From positions 1 to 64,000 of the forward strand of contig JAHBYP010000002.1 in NCBI GenBank assembly GCA_019635875.1: 64,000 nucleotides of DNA, in the 5' to 3' direction. The stretch's first letter is position 1. Each line of letters starts with the position of its first letter. This stretch comes from Alphaproteobacteria bacterium. Its GTDB lineage: Bacteria > Pseudomonadota > Alphaproteobacteria > Reyranellales > Reyranellaceae. The notes under the pieces were generated by a model. It worked only from the letters and a program-made list of their open reading frames with translations. It was not told where the DNA came from and did no database searches. The translations under genes were made by a program, and so were the position numbers. This document shows positions 1 to 8,512 of the stretch, piece by piece.

Positions 1-570
1 GAAGGTATCAGTAGCGAACGGGAGTTGAGAAGGTCACTACCCACATTCTTCAAGCATCTAAACGATTACAAGGACCAACTTCGGCGTCGTCGAGGAAAGA
101 ACGAGCGTTGGTGGACTCTTGGTGAGGATCGCCGTTGGCTGCGCGCAAAAAGTACGAAGATCGTCAGCGCCTACTTCGGACTAAGGGATCAGTTCGCCAT
201 TGATCGACGCGGCGACGGCGTAATCGTTCAGGGCTACGGATGGCTACTGGGCGGGAGACCAAGCGTCGCCGTCCAAGAATCACGCCCTAGGATTCTTGAT
301 GCATATCTCTGCATTTTCACCAGCGAGCTGTTCGAATCATTGCTTGGAGCATTTGCACCACGAGTTCAAGGCGGACAATTCAATCTGAGCGCTCGATATT
401 CGGAGCAAGTCCCCCTCCCCAACGGAGAGGCTTTGTTGCAACGCACTCTGAAGGGAGTTCCGATTGTCCATGCACTCTCGGAGATTGGGCGAGAGATTCG
501 CAAAGGCGGCTTGGCGTCGGTTGCTTCTCGTCATCATCAGGAAGTCGTCGAGCGAGCATACGGTGTATAG
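1..570 (+). CDS. C-terminal part of Eco57I/TaqI-class DNA adenine methyltransferase (5' truncated by window edge)
   Basis: The reading frame is already open at base 1 and runs to TAG at 568-570, so the start lies outside the window. The visible ~189 residues look like a target-recognition (TaqI-like C-terminal specificity) domain: a KIVSAYFG segment, an IVQGYGWLL strand, a segment resembling the 'NSkl' stretch (CIFTSELFESLL) and the closing QVPLPN motif. The catalytic NPPY domain would lie upstream. In this family the protein methylates adenine as part of a type II/IIG restriction system or a BREX-like defence locus; which one cannot be told here. Base composition is visibly less GC-rich than the DNA after 1450, suggesting horizontal acquisition. 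The next gene starts 9 bp downstream. Confidence 0.6.
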   Translation, partial: EGISSERELRRSLPTFFKHLNDYKDQLRRRRGKNERWWTLGEDRRWLRAKSTKIVSAYFGLRDQFAIDRRGDGVIVQGYGWLLGGRPSVAVQESRPRILDAYLCIFTSELFESLLGAFAPRVQGGQFNLSARYSEQVPLPNGEALLQRTLKGVPIVHALSEIGREIRKGGLASVASRHHQEVVERAYGV

Positions 571-579
571 GCCTCAGTC

Positions 580-1373
580 GTGGTCCAAGTTATCCAGCAC
601 GAGATAAAGGAGATACGCAATCACTGGGCAACCGTGAAGGTACTTCTTGCTCGGCTAGCGGGGTTAGATCCCTCCCGCTTGGCCTTGGAGAATAGCGACA
701 ACAGTTTGGAACAGTCGATTGTCTGGATTGATGACCGGGACGAAACAGCTCAGCGTAATCTGGGCACTGCGGCTCGAGTAATACCTTTAGAAGCCGCCGC
801 GTATGAAGGTCGGTCTCCTGGTTGGTGGCTTTCATGGTACGAGAGGTGGCGGCCAGTTCGCCAGAGGCGCAAAGCCGAGTTTGATAGTACAGGCGTTACA
901 TTCTTCTTCGGGGCACGTGGGCAACGGAAACTTCAAGTGTTGCGCGCAGAATGGGTAGGTCCGGATACTTCAGGAGTCTACGACGGCAAGCATGCAGCAC
1001 ATCCACACTGCACATTGATGCTCCGGCTTGGGAGATGGAAAAGGGACTGGACGCCTCCGTCACTCAGCTTGGTGCGCCATTCGAACAGCGGGACGATGGA
1101 GAGTTCGGCGAGAGTACGACATCACCGATGACTGGTTCTTTCGAAGCAACGGCGTCAGTAGTCGATCCCATCACAACTGACCTCGTTAGCCTAGATCTCA
1201 GCAAGTTGCACCTCGCAATGATTGCAACTTGGCACAACCAAAGGTTTGACGGCCTTGCGGCTTCATTAGGTGGGCACCAAGCATTACCTCAGAGTGTTTC
1301 GATGATACAAAACTGGCTTCTGTCTACATGTTCATACGCGATACTTGAATTGAGGAGAGCCACGAGGCGTTAG
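580..1373 (+). pseudogene. Unknown protein downstream of the methyltransferase, broken by a -1 frameshift
   Basis: A GTG at 580, 9 bp after the methyltransferase stop, opens a frame that reads sensibly to residue ~143 (…KHAAHPHC) and then turns into low-quality sequence ending at 1131. From about 1011 another frame continues sensibly (HIDAPAWEMEKGL…) to TAG at 1373. Restoring one base near 1009-1010 (TG to TGG) gives HPHWHIDAPAW, so I read this as one ~264-residue protein interrupted by a single-base deletion. I do not recognise the family. Its position suggests it belonged to the same restriction or defence cassette. It is either a real pseudogene or a sequencing error. Confidence 0.55.
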
Positions 1374-1450
1374 GCTGTTTTTGCAGATGACTGATCATTG
1401 AATGCTCCTGATTGGTACCAATGATCGGTTTCCTGAGAAGGGAAGTCTTG

Positions 1451-2587
1451 GTGTCACCTCCGACTCTCCACATCGCCATCATCGGCGCCGGCATGGGCGG
1501 CCTCGCGGCCGCGGCGGCGCTGCGGCTGAAGGGCATCGACGTCACGGTCTACGAGCAGGCGCGGCAGTTCACGCGGCTGGGCGCGGGCATCCAGATCGGC
1601 TGCAACGCCATGCACGTGCTGCGCGGGCTGGGGCTGGAGGCGCGGCTGCGCGCCGACACCTTCTATCCGCGCTCGTGGAACAACCGCGACTGGCAAAGCG
1701 GCGAGCAGCTCTTCGACATCCGCTTCGGGCCCGAGGCCGAGGCGAAGTACGGCGCGCCCTATCTGCTGGCGCATCGCGGCGACCTGCACGCGGCGCTGGC
1801 CGGCGCGGTGCCGGACGAGATCGTCAGGCTGGAGCATCGCCTGACCGGCATCGAGCCCGCCGCCTCCAACGGCGTGCGTCTGCGCTTCGCCAATGGTGCG
1901 GTGGTCGAGGCCGACGCGGCGATCGGCGCCGACGGGGTGAACTCGATCGTGCGCGCCGCCCTGTTCGGCGACGACGAGCCGCGCTTCACCGGGCGCATCG
2001 CCTATCGCACGGTCTATCCGGCGCGGCTGCTCGCGGGCTTCGATGTCGGCAACTGCACCAAGTGGTGGGGCGAGGACCGTCACATCGTGATCTATCCGGT
2101 GAAGCCCGACCGCTCCGAGGTCTACTTCGTCACCAGCCAGCCCGAGCCGGGCTTCGAGATCGAGTCGTGGAGCGCCGAGGGCGACATCTCGGTCGTGCGC
2201 GAGGCCTTCGCCGATTTCCATCCCGAGGTGCGGCGCATCGTCGGCGCGGCGCCCGATGTGCACAAGCGGCCGCTGGTCGATCGCGAGCCGATGGCGCGCT
2301 GGGTCGAGGACAATGTCGCGCTGCTGGGCGACGCCTGCCACCCGATGACGCCCTACATGGCGCAGGGCGCGGCGATGGCGATCGAGGACGCCGCGATCCT
2401 GGCGCGGTGTTTGGAGGGCGTCGAGCGCGCGGGTGTGGCGTCGGCGCTGAAGCGCTACGAGGCGACGCGCCAGGCGCGCACCGCGCGCATGCAGCTGACC
2501 TCGCGCCAGAACCGCTGGGGCAAGGGCGAGACCGACACCGACTGGGTCTACGGCTACAACGCCTGGACGGCACCGCTGGCCGCCTGA
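1451..2587 (+). CDS. FAD-dependent monooxygenase (6-hydroxynicotinate/salicylate hydroxylase-like)
   Basis: Class A flavoprotein monooxygenase of 378 residues that uses NAD(P)H and O2 to hydroxylate an aromatic substrate in the cytoplasm. Visible motifs are the N-terminal dinucleotide fold IGAGMGG, the DG segment GADGVNSIVR near the middle, and the second FAD motif GDACHPMTPYMAQGA toward the C-terminus, in the order expected of the family. I chose GTG at 1451 because GAGAAGGGAA lies just upstream and the fold begins within ten residues; an in-frame ATG at 1412 would add residues with no family match. The substrate cannot be read from sequence. The gene stands alone between foreign-looking DNA and an R repeat. 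Confidence 0.85.
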   Translation: MSPPTLHIAIIGAGMGGLAAAAALRLKGIDVTVYEQARQFTRLGAGIQIGCNAMHVLRGLGLEARLRADTFYPRSWNNRDWQSGEQLFDIRFGPEAEAKYGAPYLLAHRGDLHAALAGAVPDEIVRLEHRLTGIEPAASNGVRLRFANGAVVEADAAIGADGVNSIVRAALFGDDEPRFTGRIAYRTVYPARLLAGFDVGNCTKWWGEDRHIVIYPVKPDRSEVYFVTSQPEPGFEIESWSAEGDISVVREAFADFHPEVRRIVGAAPDVHKRPLVDREPMARWVEDNVALLGDACHPMTPYMAQGAAMAIEDAAILARCLEGVERAGVASALKRYEATRQARTARMQLTSRQNRWGKGETDTDWVYGYNAWTAPLAA

Positions 2588-2592
2588 CTCTT

Positions 2593-2721
2593 TACCTTCC
2601 CCCGGAGGGGGAAGGTGCCCGCAGGGCGGATGGGGGATGTCGAAGACGGACTCCGAACGCGTTGAGGCATCCCCCATCCGTCGCGCTTCGCGCGCCACCT
2701 TTCCCCCTCCGGGGGAAGGTA
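2593..2721. repeat. Family R palindromic repeat, copy 1 (MITE-like)
   Basis: Long inverted repeat whose outer arms are TACCTTCCCCCGGAGGGGGA and its complement, with inner arms around CGGATGGGGGATG. Both ends read TA. It lies between the convergent stops of the monooxygenase and the NSS transporter and could fold into a terminator-like hairpin on either strand. Confidence 0.9.
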
Positions 2722-2758
2722 GATTCAAGGGCCGGATGCCCCCGCGGAAGATGTCACG

Positions 2759-4105
2759 TCACAACACCAGCGGCGCCAGGGTCGCGGCGAGGATGCCCAG
2801 CGGCACGGGATAGCGCAGCGCGAAGCGCAGCAGCGCGGTGCGGCGCGCGCCCAGGCGTAGCTCGGTCTCGATCAGCGAGGCCGGCACGATCCAGCCGCCG
2901 AGCACCGCCAGGCCCAGCCCGCCCAGCGGCAGCAGGAGGTTCGAGGTGAGCTGGTCGATCAGCTCGTAGACGCTCACGCCGCCGATCGGCTTCCAGCCGG
3001 CCCACAGGCTGAAGGAGAAGACGGTCAGCAGGCCCAGCGCCCAGGCGGCGAGCGCCGCGAGCAGGGTCGCCAGCGGCCGCGCCAGGTCGAAGCGGCGGCA
3101 GAGCAGCGACACCGGCATCTCCAGCATCGACAGCGCCGAGGCCAGCGCGGCGACGAACAGCGAGAGGAAGAAGGCGCCGGCCATCAGCGCGCCCAGCGGC
3201 ATCGACGCGAAGGCCAGCGGCAGGGTGACGAAGAGCAGGCCGGGCCCGGCCTCGGGGCTGAGCCCGTGGGCGAAGACGATGGGGAAGATGGCGATGCCGG
3301 CGAGCAGCGAGATCGCCGTGTCGGCGATCATGCTGGCGATCGCCACGCTGGAGAGGTCGATGTCGCGCCCGGCATGCGAGGCGTAGGTCACCATGATCGC
3401 CATGCCGACGCCGATCGAGAAGAAGCCCAGACCCAGCGCCTCGAGCGCGGCCTTGGCCGTCGCCTTGCTCCAGTCGGGCTGGAAGAGGAAGCGCGCCGCG
3501 GCGCCGAGGTCGCCGACCACGGCCGAGTAGATCGCCAGCGCCAGCAACAGCGCGATCAGCACCGGCATCAGCACGCGGCAGGCGGTCTCGATGCCGCCGA
3601 TCACGCCCAGCGCGACGATGGCGGCGGCGATCGCCATGAAGAGGAAGTGGAACAGCGCCATGCGCGGCGCCGAGCCGAGCAGCGCCTCGAAGCGCACGTG
3701 CACCCCGGCGGCATCGGCGCCGGGCAGGCCGGCGGTCGCGGTCTCGGCGAGATAGGCGAGGATCCAGCCGCCGATCACCGAGTAGAAGCTCAGGATCAGG
3801 AAGGCGGTGAGCACGCCCAGCACGCCGACCAGCGACCAGCGCGTCGAGACGCGCGCCTCGGCCGCCGCGCGGCGCAGGCTCTCGGTGGCGTCGCTGCCGC
3901 CGCGTCGTCCCAGCGCCATCTCGACCAGCAGCAGCGGCAGGACGATCAGCACCAGGCCCAGCAGATAGAGCAGCACGAAGATGCCGCCGCCGTTGCTGCC
4001 GACCTCGTAGGGGAACTTCCAGATGCTGCCGATGCCGACCGCCGAGCCGACGGTGGCGAAGACGAAGGCGGCGCGGCTGGACCACTGCTCGGATCTGTCG
4101 GCCAT
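2759..4105 (-). CDS. Sodium-dependent transporter, NSS/SLC6 (SNF) family
   Basis: Integral inner-membrane protein of 448 residues with about 11-12 hydrophobic helices. The first helix carries the family signature VGSAVGIGSIWKFPYEVG, which shapes the Na+ and substrate sites in LeuT-type transporters, followed by NGGGIFVLLYL. Members couple Na+ entry to uptake of amino acids or related solutes. The start is ATG at 4105, with the end of R copy 2 only 10 bp upstream, so the ribosome-binding region lies at the repeat edge. It follows the hydroxyacid dehydrogenase and amidohydrolase genes on the same strand, so it may import their substrate; that is inference. Confidence 0.88.
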   Translation of the reverse strand: MADRSEQWSSRAAFVFATVGSAVGIGSIWKFPYEVGSNGGGIFVLLYLLGLVLIVLPLLLVEMALGRRGGSDATESLRRAAAEARVSTRWSLVGVLGVLTAFLILSFYSVIGGWILAYLAETATAGLPGADAAGVHVRFEALLGSAPRMALFHFLFMAIAAAIVALGVIGGIETACRVLMPVLIALLLALAIYSAVVGDLGAAARFLFQPDWSKATAKAALEALGLGFFSIGVGMAIMVTYASHAGRDIDLSSVAIASMIADTAISLLAGIAIFPIVFAHGLSPEAGPGLLFVTLPLAFASMPLGALMAGAFFLSLFVAALASALSMLEMPVSLLCRRFDLARPLATLLAALAAWALGLLTVFSFSLWAGWKPIGGVSVYELIDQLTSNLLLPLGGLGLAVLGGWIVPASLIETELRLGARRTALLRFALRYPVPLGILAATLAPLVL

Positions 4106-4115
4106 CTCGAATTCT

Positions 4116-4243
4116 TACCTTCCCCCGGAGGGGGAAGGTGGCGCGCGTAGCGCGACGGATGGGGGATGCCTCAACGACTCATGCGTTCGTCTTCGACATC
4201 CCCCTTCCGCCCTTCGGGCACCTTCCCCCTCCGGGGGAAGGTA
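4116..4243. repeat. Family R palindromic repeat, copy 2
   Basis: Same arms as the other R copies (TACCTTCCCCCGG … GGGGGAAGGTA) with TA at both ends. It separates the dehydrogenase stop (4322) from the transporter start (4105), so it sits inside what would otherwise be one transcription unit. Confidence 0.9.
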
Positions 4244-4321
4244 GAACAATGTTCGGCGCGCGTAGGGGTGGAAATCGACAACCTGTCATCCCAAATGTAG
4301 CAGGGGACGACAGAAGAGATG

Positions 4322-5284
4322 CTACAGCCCCAGCTCCGGGATCACCCACAGCGGCTTCTCGCCGCGCGCGACGCGCTGGACGTTGTCGAAGCCGTTGCGC
4401 AGGCGCGCCTCGTTGCTTTCCCAGGTCGGGCCGGCGAGATGCGCGGTGAGCACGACGTTGTCGAGCGTGAACAGCGGGTTGTCGGCCGGCGGCGGCTCCT
4501 CGTCGAAGACGTCGAGCCCGGCGCCGGCGAGCCTGCCGGACGCCAGCGCCGCGTGCATCGCCTTCTCGTCGATCACCGGCCCGCGCGAGGTGTTGACGAT
4601 GATCGCGCTTGCCTTCATGCGCGCGATCTCGGCGGCGCCCAGCAGATGATGCGTGGAGTCGTTCAGGGGGACGTGCAGCGAGACGATGTCGGATTTGGTG
4701 ATGATCTCCGGCAGCAGGCGGAAGCGCACGCCCAGCGCATCCTCCTCGGCCTCGGTCAGCCGCGCGATGTCGTAGTAATGCACGATCACGCCGAAGGCCT
4801 GCGCCAGCCGCGCGGTCTTCTTGCCGATGGTGCCCAGGCCGATGATGCCCAAGGTCTTGCCGCGCAGCTCGTTGACCCGCGGCACCGAGTTGCCGCGCCA
4901 GCGCCCGCCGGCGACGTTGGCATGCTGCTGGATCAGCTTGCGCGAGACCGCGAGCATCAGGAGGATCGCGTGCTCCGACACCGCCACCGAATTGGCGCCG
5001 CCGTTGTTGGAGATCGGAATTTTGGCGGCGCGCGCCGCCTTGAGGTCGGCGCGGTCGTAGCCGGCGCTGAGCAGCTGGATCAGCCTGAGCTTGGGCGCGC
5101 CCCGGTACAGCGCGTCGTTGACCAGCATGTCGACGAAGCCGACGAGGTAGTCGGCGCCCTTCAGCGCCTCGGTGCATTGCGGCGAGCCCGGCGCCACCTT
5201 GACGATCTCGTAGCCCGAGGGCGCGATGTCGTCGACCATCGACAACGTGTCGCCCGGCGCGGCCACCACGATGCGCGGTGCCAT
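4322..5284 (-). CDS. D-2-hydroxyacid dehydrogenase
   Basis: NAD(P)-dependent oxidoreductase of 320 residues interconverting 2-hydroxy and 2-oxo acids. The Rossmann motif GLGTIG is at about 149-154. The catalytic set is present: Arg ~234 in VNTSRGPV, the acidic residue ~262 in DEEPP and His ~282 in LTAHLAGPT. I prefer ATG 5284 over ATG 5290 because GGGGAG sits 7 bases before it but only one base before the upstream ATG. The His is followed by LAGPT rather than the common IGG/IAG, a detail shared by some phosphoglycerate-dehydrogenase-like subgroups. The amidohydrolase ends 24 bp upstream and is probably co-transcribed. Confidence 0.88.
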   Translation of the reverse strand: MAPRIVVAAPGDTLSMVDDIAPSGYEIVKVAPGSPQCTEALKGADYLVGFVDMLVNDALYRGAPKLRLIQLLSAGYDRADLKAARAAKIPISNNGGANSVAVSEHAILLMLAVSRKLIQQHANVAGGRWRGNSVPRVNELRGKTLGIIGLGTIGKKTARLAQAFGVIVHYYDIARLTEAEEDALGVRFRLLPEIITKSDIVSLHVPLNDSTHHLLGAAEIARMKASAIIVNTSRGPVIDEKAMHAALASGRLAGAGLDVFDEEPPPADNPLFTLDNVVLTAHLAGPTWESNEARLRNGFDNVQRVARGEKPLWVIPELGL

Positions 5285-5308
5285 CCTCATTCTCCCCTGT
5301 GGTTGATG

Positions 5309-6448
5309 TCAGTTGGCCAGGCGATAGAGCTTCATCGCGTTGTCGCGCGTGACCTTGCGGCGCTGCCCGGGGCTCACGCCGCCGAGCTCGCGGTCGAGGA
5401 ACTCCTGGCTGTCGGGCCAGATGCCGTCGGGATGCGGGAAGTCGGAGCCCCACATCACGTTGTCCTCGCCGAGATGGTGCAGGAGCTCGATGCCCACCGG
5501 ATCGGTCTGGTAGGTGGCGTAGAACTGCCGGTGCCAGTACTCGCTGGGCTTCATCTTCAGGTCGAGGTCCTTGAACTGGTCCTCCCATTCCAGGTCCATG
5601 TGCTGCAGCACATAGGGGATCCAGCCCAGCCCGGCCTCGCCGATGACGATCTTCAAATTGGGATAGCGCGCCGGCGCGCCGGAGAAGATCAGCCCCATCA
5701 GCATCGTCGACATGTGCATCTGGAAGCCGGTGATGTGCACGGCGAAGATGCGGCGCTGCACATGCGGCGGGAACTTCGTCACGTCGGGCGAACGGCCGCC
5801 GATGGTGTGGAAGTGCAAGGGGATGCCGGTCTCGTGGCCGAACTTCCACAGCGGCTCCCAGTGCTCGTCCCACAGCGGCACCATGTCGGGCCGGTTGGCG
5901 ATGTCGAGCCCGCGCACGCCCTTCCTGGCGCAGCGCATCGCCTCGGCCACCGACTCCTGCATGTTGTAGTTGGGGATGTTGGCCAGGCCGATCAGCCGCT
6001 CGGGCGCGGCCTTGCAGAAATCGTGCAGCCAGTCGTTGTAGATGCGCAGCATCTCCAGCGCGGCCTCGGGATCGTTGAGCCTGCCGCTCGAGCCCAGCAC
6101 GCCGTAGATCACCTCGGCCTGCACGCCGTCGCGGTCCTGGTCCTTCAGGCGCAGCGCCGGGTCGGTCAGGCGGCGGATGCCCTTCCTGCCGTCGTCGTAC
6201 AGCCCGGTCGAGGCCATGCGGTCGGAGCGGTGGATCACGCCGGGCACGTACTCGCGGCCGGCCGAGCCCATGCCGTTGACCAGGCCGAAATTCGCGCCGT
6301 TCTTGCTGGTCCAGTACGGCCCCTTCGGCCCGTCGGCGACGTAGGGCATGCGCTCCTTGAAGGCCGCCGAGGCGTTGGCGGTGAACAGGTCGGGCGGCAG
6401 CCAGATCAGGTCGACATGGCCGTCAGCCGAGATGACGTCGTACTTCAT
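5309..6448 (-). CDS. Amidohydrolase-2 family metal-dependent hydrolase/decarboxylase
   Basis: TIM-barrel protein of 379 residues of the amidohydrolase-2 (ACMSD-like, PF04909) type. The N-terminal metal-binding strand is SADGHVDLIW and the C-terminal one is WGSDFPHPDG, both typical. Family members hydrolyse or decarboxylate aromatic or cyclic acids using a divalent metal. GGAGGAAG precedes ATG 6448. A clear paralogue lies at 49481-50629, sharing the HxDL…PPDL opening. Together with the dehydrogenase and NSS transporter it may form a small catabolic unit; the substrate is unknown. Confidence 0.82.
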   Translation of the reverse strand: MKYDVISADGHVDLIWLPPDLFTANASAAFKERMPYVADGPKGPYWTSKNGANFGLVNGMGSAGREYVPGVIHRSDRMASTGLYDDGRKGIRRLTDPALRLKDQDRDGVQAEVIYGVLGSSGRLNDPEAALEMLRIYNDWLHDFCKAAPERLIGLANIPNYNMQESVAEAMRCARKGVRGLDIANRPDMVPLWDEHWEPLWKFGHETGIPLHFHTIGGRSPDVTKFPPHVQRRIFAVHITGFQMHMSTMLMGLIFSGAPARYPNLKIVIGEAGLGWIPYVLQHMDLEWEDQFKDLDLKMKPSEYWHRQFYATYQTDPVGIELLHHLGEDNVMWGSDFPHPDGIWPDSQEFLDRELGGVSPGQRRKVTRDNAMKLYRLAN

Positions 6449-6533
6449 GGGTGCTTCCTCCGCGCGCCGCCCAGCGTCGCGCGGACGGCGGCGGAAAGCC
6501 AGCGCATGGACGCGCGGGAGCTATGCCCCACCG

Positions 6534-7310
6534 TCACGGCCGCACCCCCGGCGCCTCGAAGGTCATGCCCTTGGCCCGGCTCATCAGATAGAGCTCCAGC
6601 GCCACGTACTCGGCGGAGTCGTAGGCATAAGGCTCGGCGCGCATGCCGACGAGGCAATTGCGCAGCCGGCGCTGCAGCGAGCCCACCGCCTGCCACTCCA
6701 GCCGGTAGATCGGATAGCCGGTGGGGTGCGCCTGCGGGATGGTGGCGCCGGCCAGCCGGCCGCCGGCGTTGTCATCGTGGCACTGCGCGCAGGAGAGGTT
6801 GAGCTGGCCCTGGCGCTGGCGCCACAGCGTTTCGCCCGCCGCAATGAAGGGCCGCAGCCGCTCGTCCTGCGGCGGCGCGATCGGCTGGCCGCGCGACTGG
6901 CGGGCGACGAAGGCGGAGAGCGCCAGCAGCGCGCGGCTCTCCGCCGCCACCGGCTCGGCCTGCTGCCGCTCGACGCGGCAGCGCGCGATGCGCTGGCCGA
7001 GGTCGATCGGCCTGCCGCTCGCCGCATCGAAGGCCGGATAGCGCGCCGCGACGCCTTCCATGGCGCTCTCGCCGGCGTGGCAGTCGGCGCAGGCCTTGCC
7101 GGCGGCGCCCTCTGGCTTGCTCCACAGCGCCCTGCCTTCGATCACCCAGAGCATGCCGGGATTGGCGGTGTCGTCGTCCTGCATGGCGCGCAGCGCGGCG
7201 CCCATCTCCTGGTAGCCCGAGCGCCGCGTGTCGGCGCCCTGCGCCAGCGCCCACGAGACGACGAAGACGGCCGCGGCCCCCGACGCGGCGATCGCGAGGA
7301 GCCGCTTCAT
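6534..7310 (-). CDS. soxA: SoxA, diheme cytochrome c (L-cysteine S-thiosulfotransferase subunit)
   Basis: Periplasmic catalytic subunit of SoxAX, which couples thiosulfate to the carrier cysteine of SoxY. A signal peptide (about residues 1-24, ending ALAQG) is followed by two haem c motifs, CADCH (Cys74, Cys77, His78) and CAQCH (Cys174, Cys177, His178). Cys219 in RNCLVGMRAEP matches the haem-ligating active-site cysteine. Length (258 residues) fits the diheme type. The start overlaps the soxZ stop by four bases (ATGA), showing translational coupling. It is the last gene of the operon. Confidence 0.93.
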   Translation of the reverse strand: MKRLLAIAASGAAAVFVVSWALAQGADTRRSGYQEMGAALRAMQDDDTANPGMLWVIEGRALWSKPEGAAGKACADCHAGESAMEGVAARYPAFDAASGRPIDLGQRIARCRVERQQAEPVAAESRALLALSAFVARQSRGQPIAPPQDERLRPFIAAGETLWRQRQGQLNLSCAQCHDDNAGGRLAGATIPQAHPTGYPIYRLEWQAVGSLQRRLRNCLVGMRAEPYAYDSAEYVALELYLMSRAKGMTFEAPGVRP

Positions 7311-7630
7311 TCCACGATAAGCGTCGCGCTCTCCTCGGCGATGAAGCCGTTGTCGCCGCTCCAGCGGAATTTCAGCGTGCCGCTTTGCGTCGCGACCGTG
7401 GTGAAGGCGATGTACGGGTTGGCGGCGATCGCCGGCGTGAGCTCGAGCGCGAAGACCTCCTCGCCGTCATACACGCAGGCGAAGCGGGTGATGATGTCGC
7501 GCGGGATCAGCCGGCCGTTGGTGCCGGCGCGGAAGCCGGTCTCCATGGGATGCGAGATCAGGGTCTTGATCTCGATCACCTCGCCGCGCCTGGCGGTCTT
7601 CGGCACGTTGACGAGGATGCTCGCCATCAC
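7307..7630 (-). CDS. soxZ: SoxZ, sulfur-carrier partner protein
   Basis: Small (107 residues) immunoglobulin-like protein that pairs with SoxY to form the periplasmic SoxYZ carrier. The segment IEIKTLISHPMETGFR is the recognisable SoxZ core, and the C-terminal KFRWSGDNGF strand is also typical. It has no signal peptide, as expected because SoxZ is exported bound to the Tat-type SoxY. It overlaps soxY (ATGA at 7627-7630) and soxA, so the three are co-translated. Confidence 0.92.
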   Translation of the reverse strand: MMASILVNVPKTARRGEVIEIKTLISHPMETGFRAGTNGRLIPRDIITRFACVYDGEEVFALELTPAIAANPYIAFTTVATQSGTLKFRWSGDNGFIAEESATLIVE

Positions 7631-8076
7631 ACGATCTCCTCGACGCAGGCCGCGAGCGTGACGACGACCTCGGCATCGCCGCTCCAGAAGCTGCCGTCGC
7701 TCAGCTCGGCGATGGCGACGATGCGCTGCGAGGCGTTGAGCTTGATGCGCGTCGACAGCGAGCCGCGGCCGGCGCGCGGGCCGAGCGTGGCGTGCAGCAC
7801 GTGCGGCTGCGGGTTGCTCTCGTTGAATACATGGATCGCCCGGACATGCTCGGCCGCCGTCATCGGGCTGTCGACGGTGACCGACAGCGGCACGGTGTGG
7901 CCGTTCTCGACCAGCGGCGGCACGTCCAGCGTCACCCTGCCGGTGCCGACCCTGGCGCCCTTGGTCACCTCGCGGATCGCCGCCTGCATCGACTCCGGCG
8001 TGGCGCGCGCACCGAGCGGCAGCATCGCGGCGATGGCCGAGCCGATCACGAAGGCGCGTCGTGTCGATGGGCTCAT
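7627..8076 (-). CDS. soxY: SoxY, thiosulfate-oxidation carrier protein with a variant C-terminal arm
   Basis: Periplasmic protein of 149 residues that carries the sulfur substrate on a C-terminal cysteine. ATG at 8076 gives a twin-arginine leader (STRRAFVIGSAIAAML); the open frame upstream is antisense-like and unsupported. The carrier cysteine is present (Cys144), but the usual GGCGG terminus is replaced by LAACVEEIV, so the flexible Gly arm is missing and five residues follow the cysteine. It starts 10 bp after soxX and overlaps soxZ. Either this is a divergent SoxY subfamily or its substrate handling differs. Confidence 0.9.
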   Translation of the reverse strand: MSPSTRRAFVIGSAIAAMLPLGARATPESMQAAIREVTKGARVGTGRVTLDVPPLVENGHTVPLSVTVDSPMTAAEHVRAIHVFNESNPQPHVLHATLGPRAGRGSLSTRIKLNASQRIVAIAELSDGSFWSGDAEVVVTLAACVEEIV

Positions 8077-8086
8077 GACAGCGATC

Positions 8087-8509
8087 CTACTCCTTGAGCG
8101 TCGCCAGGTAGGCGACGACGTCCTCGACCTGCGCCGCCGACAGGATCGTCTTGCCAACGAACGCCCTGGCCACGCGTTCCAGCCCGTCGGTCCGATAGTA
8201 GGGCGGCATGATCGTGGCGGGATTGAGCCGGCCGGCATCGACGATGCGCAGCCGCAGCTGCCCCTCCGACCAGCGCGATCCGGCGCCCGAGAGGCTCGGC
8301 GCCAGGTTGCCCTGGAAGCGCTCCTGCGGAAATGGGCCGCTGTGGCAGAGCAGGCACAGCCCGACCTGGCGGCTGGCGACGATGGCGCGTCCCCGCGCCG
8401 CGTCGCCCGGCTCGCCGGTGAGCGATTGCGGGATCGCGTCGCCCACCACCACCTGCGCCGAGGCGGGCCCCGCCAGCAGCAGGGCGAGAAGCACGGGCAT
8501 CGCGCGCAT
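8087..8509 (-). CDS. soxX: SoxX, monoheme cytochrome c
   Basis: Electron-accepting subunit of SoxAX, 140 residues. A signal peptide ends at PASAQ (about residue 19). One haem motif, CLLCH (Cys52, Cys55, His56), is followed by a methionine ligand candidate Met101 in ATIMPPYY, the classic SoxX context. It lies 3 bp after the flavoprotein stop and 10 bp before soxY, within the operon. Confidence 0.92.
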   Translation of the reverse strand: MRAMPVLLALLLAGPASAQVVVGDAIPQSLTGEPGDAARGRAIVASRQVGLCLLCHSGPFPQERFQGNLAPSLSGAGSRWSEGQLRLRIVDAGRLNPATIMPPYYRTDGLERVARAFVGKTILSAAQVEDVVAYLATLKE

Positions 8510-8512
8510 CGC

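Noticed and set aside
2754..4085. Alternative minus-strand frame overlapping the NSS transporter
   Set aside because: Arg/Ala-rich frame-shadow; the real frame shows the NSS signature and membrane helices.
4319..6802. Long plus-strand open frame opposite the dehydrogenase and amidohydrolase
   Set aside because: It is antisense to two clear families, has His/Arg/Val-biased composition without motifs, and exists because high GC suppresses stops.
8077..8238. Upstream extension of soxY
   Set aside because: The extra 54 residues are Arg/Ser-rich shadow of the soxX strand; ATG 8076 gives a proper twin-arginine leader.
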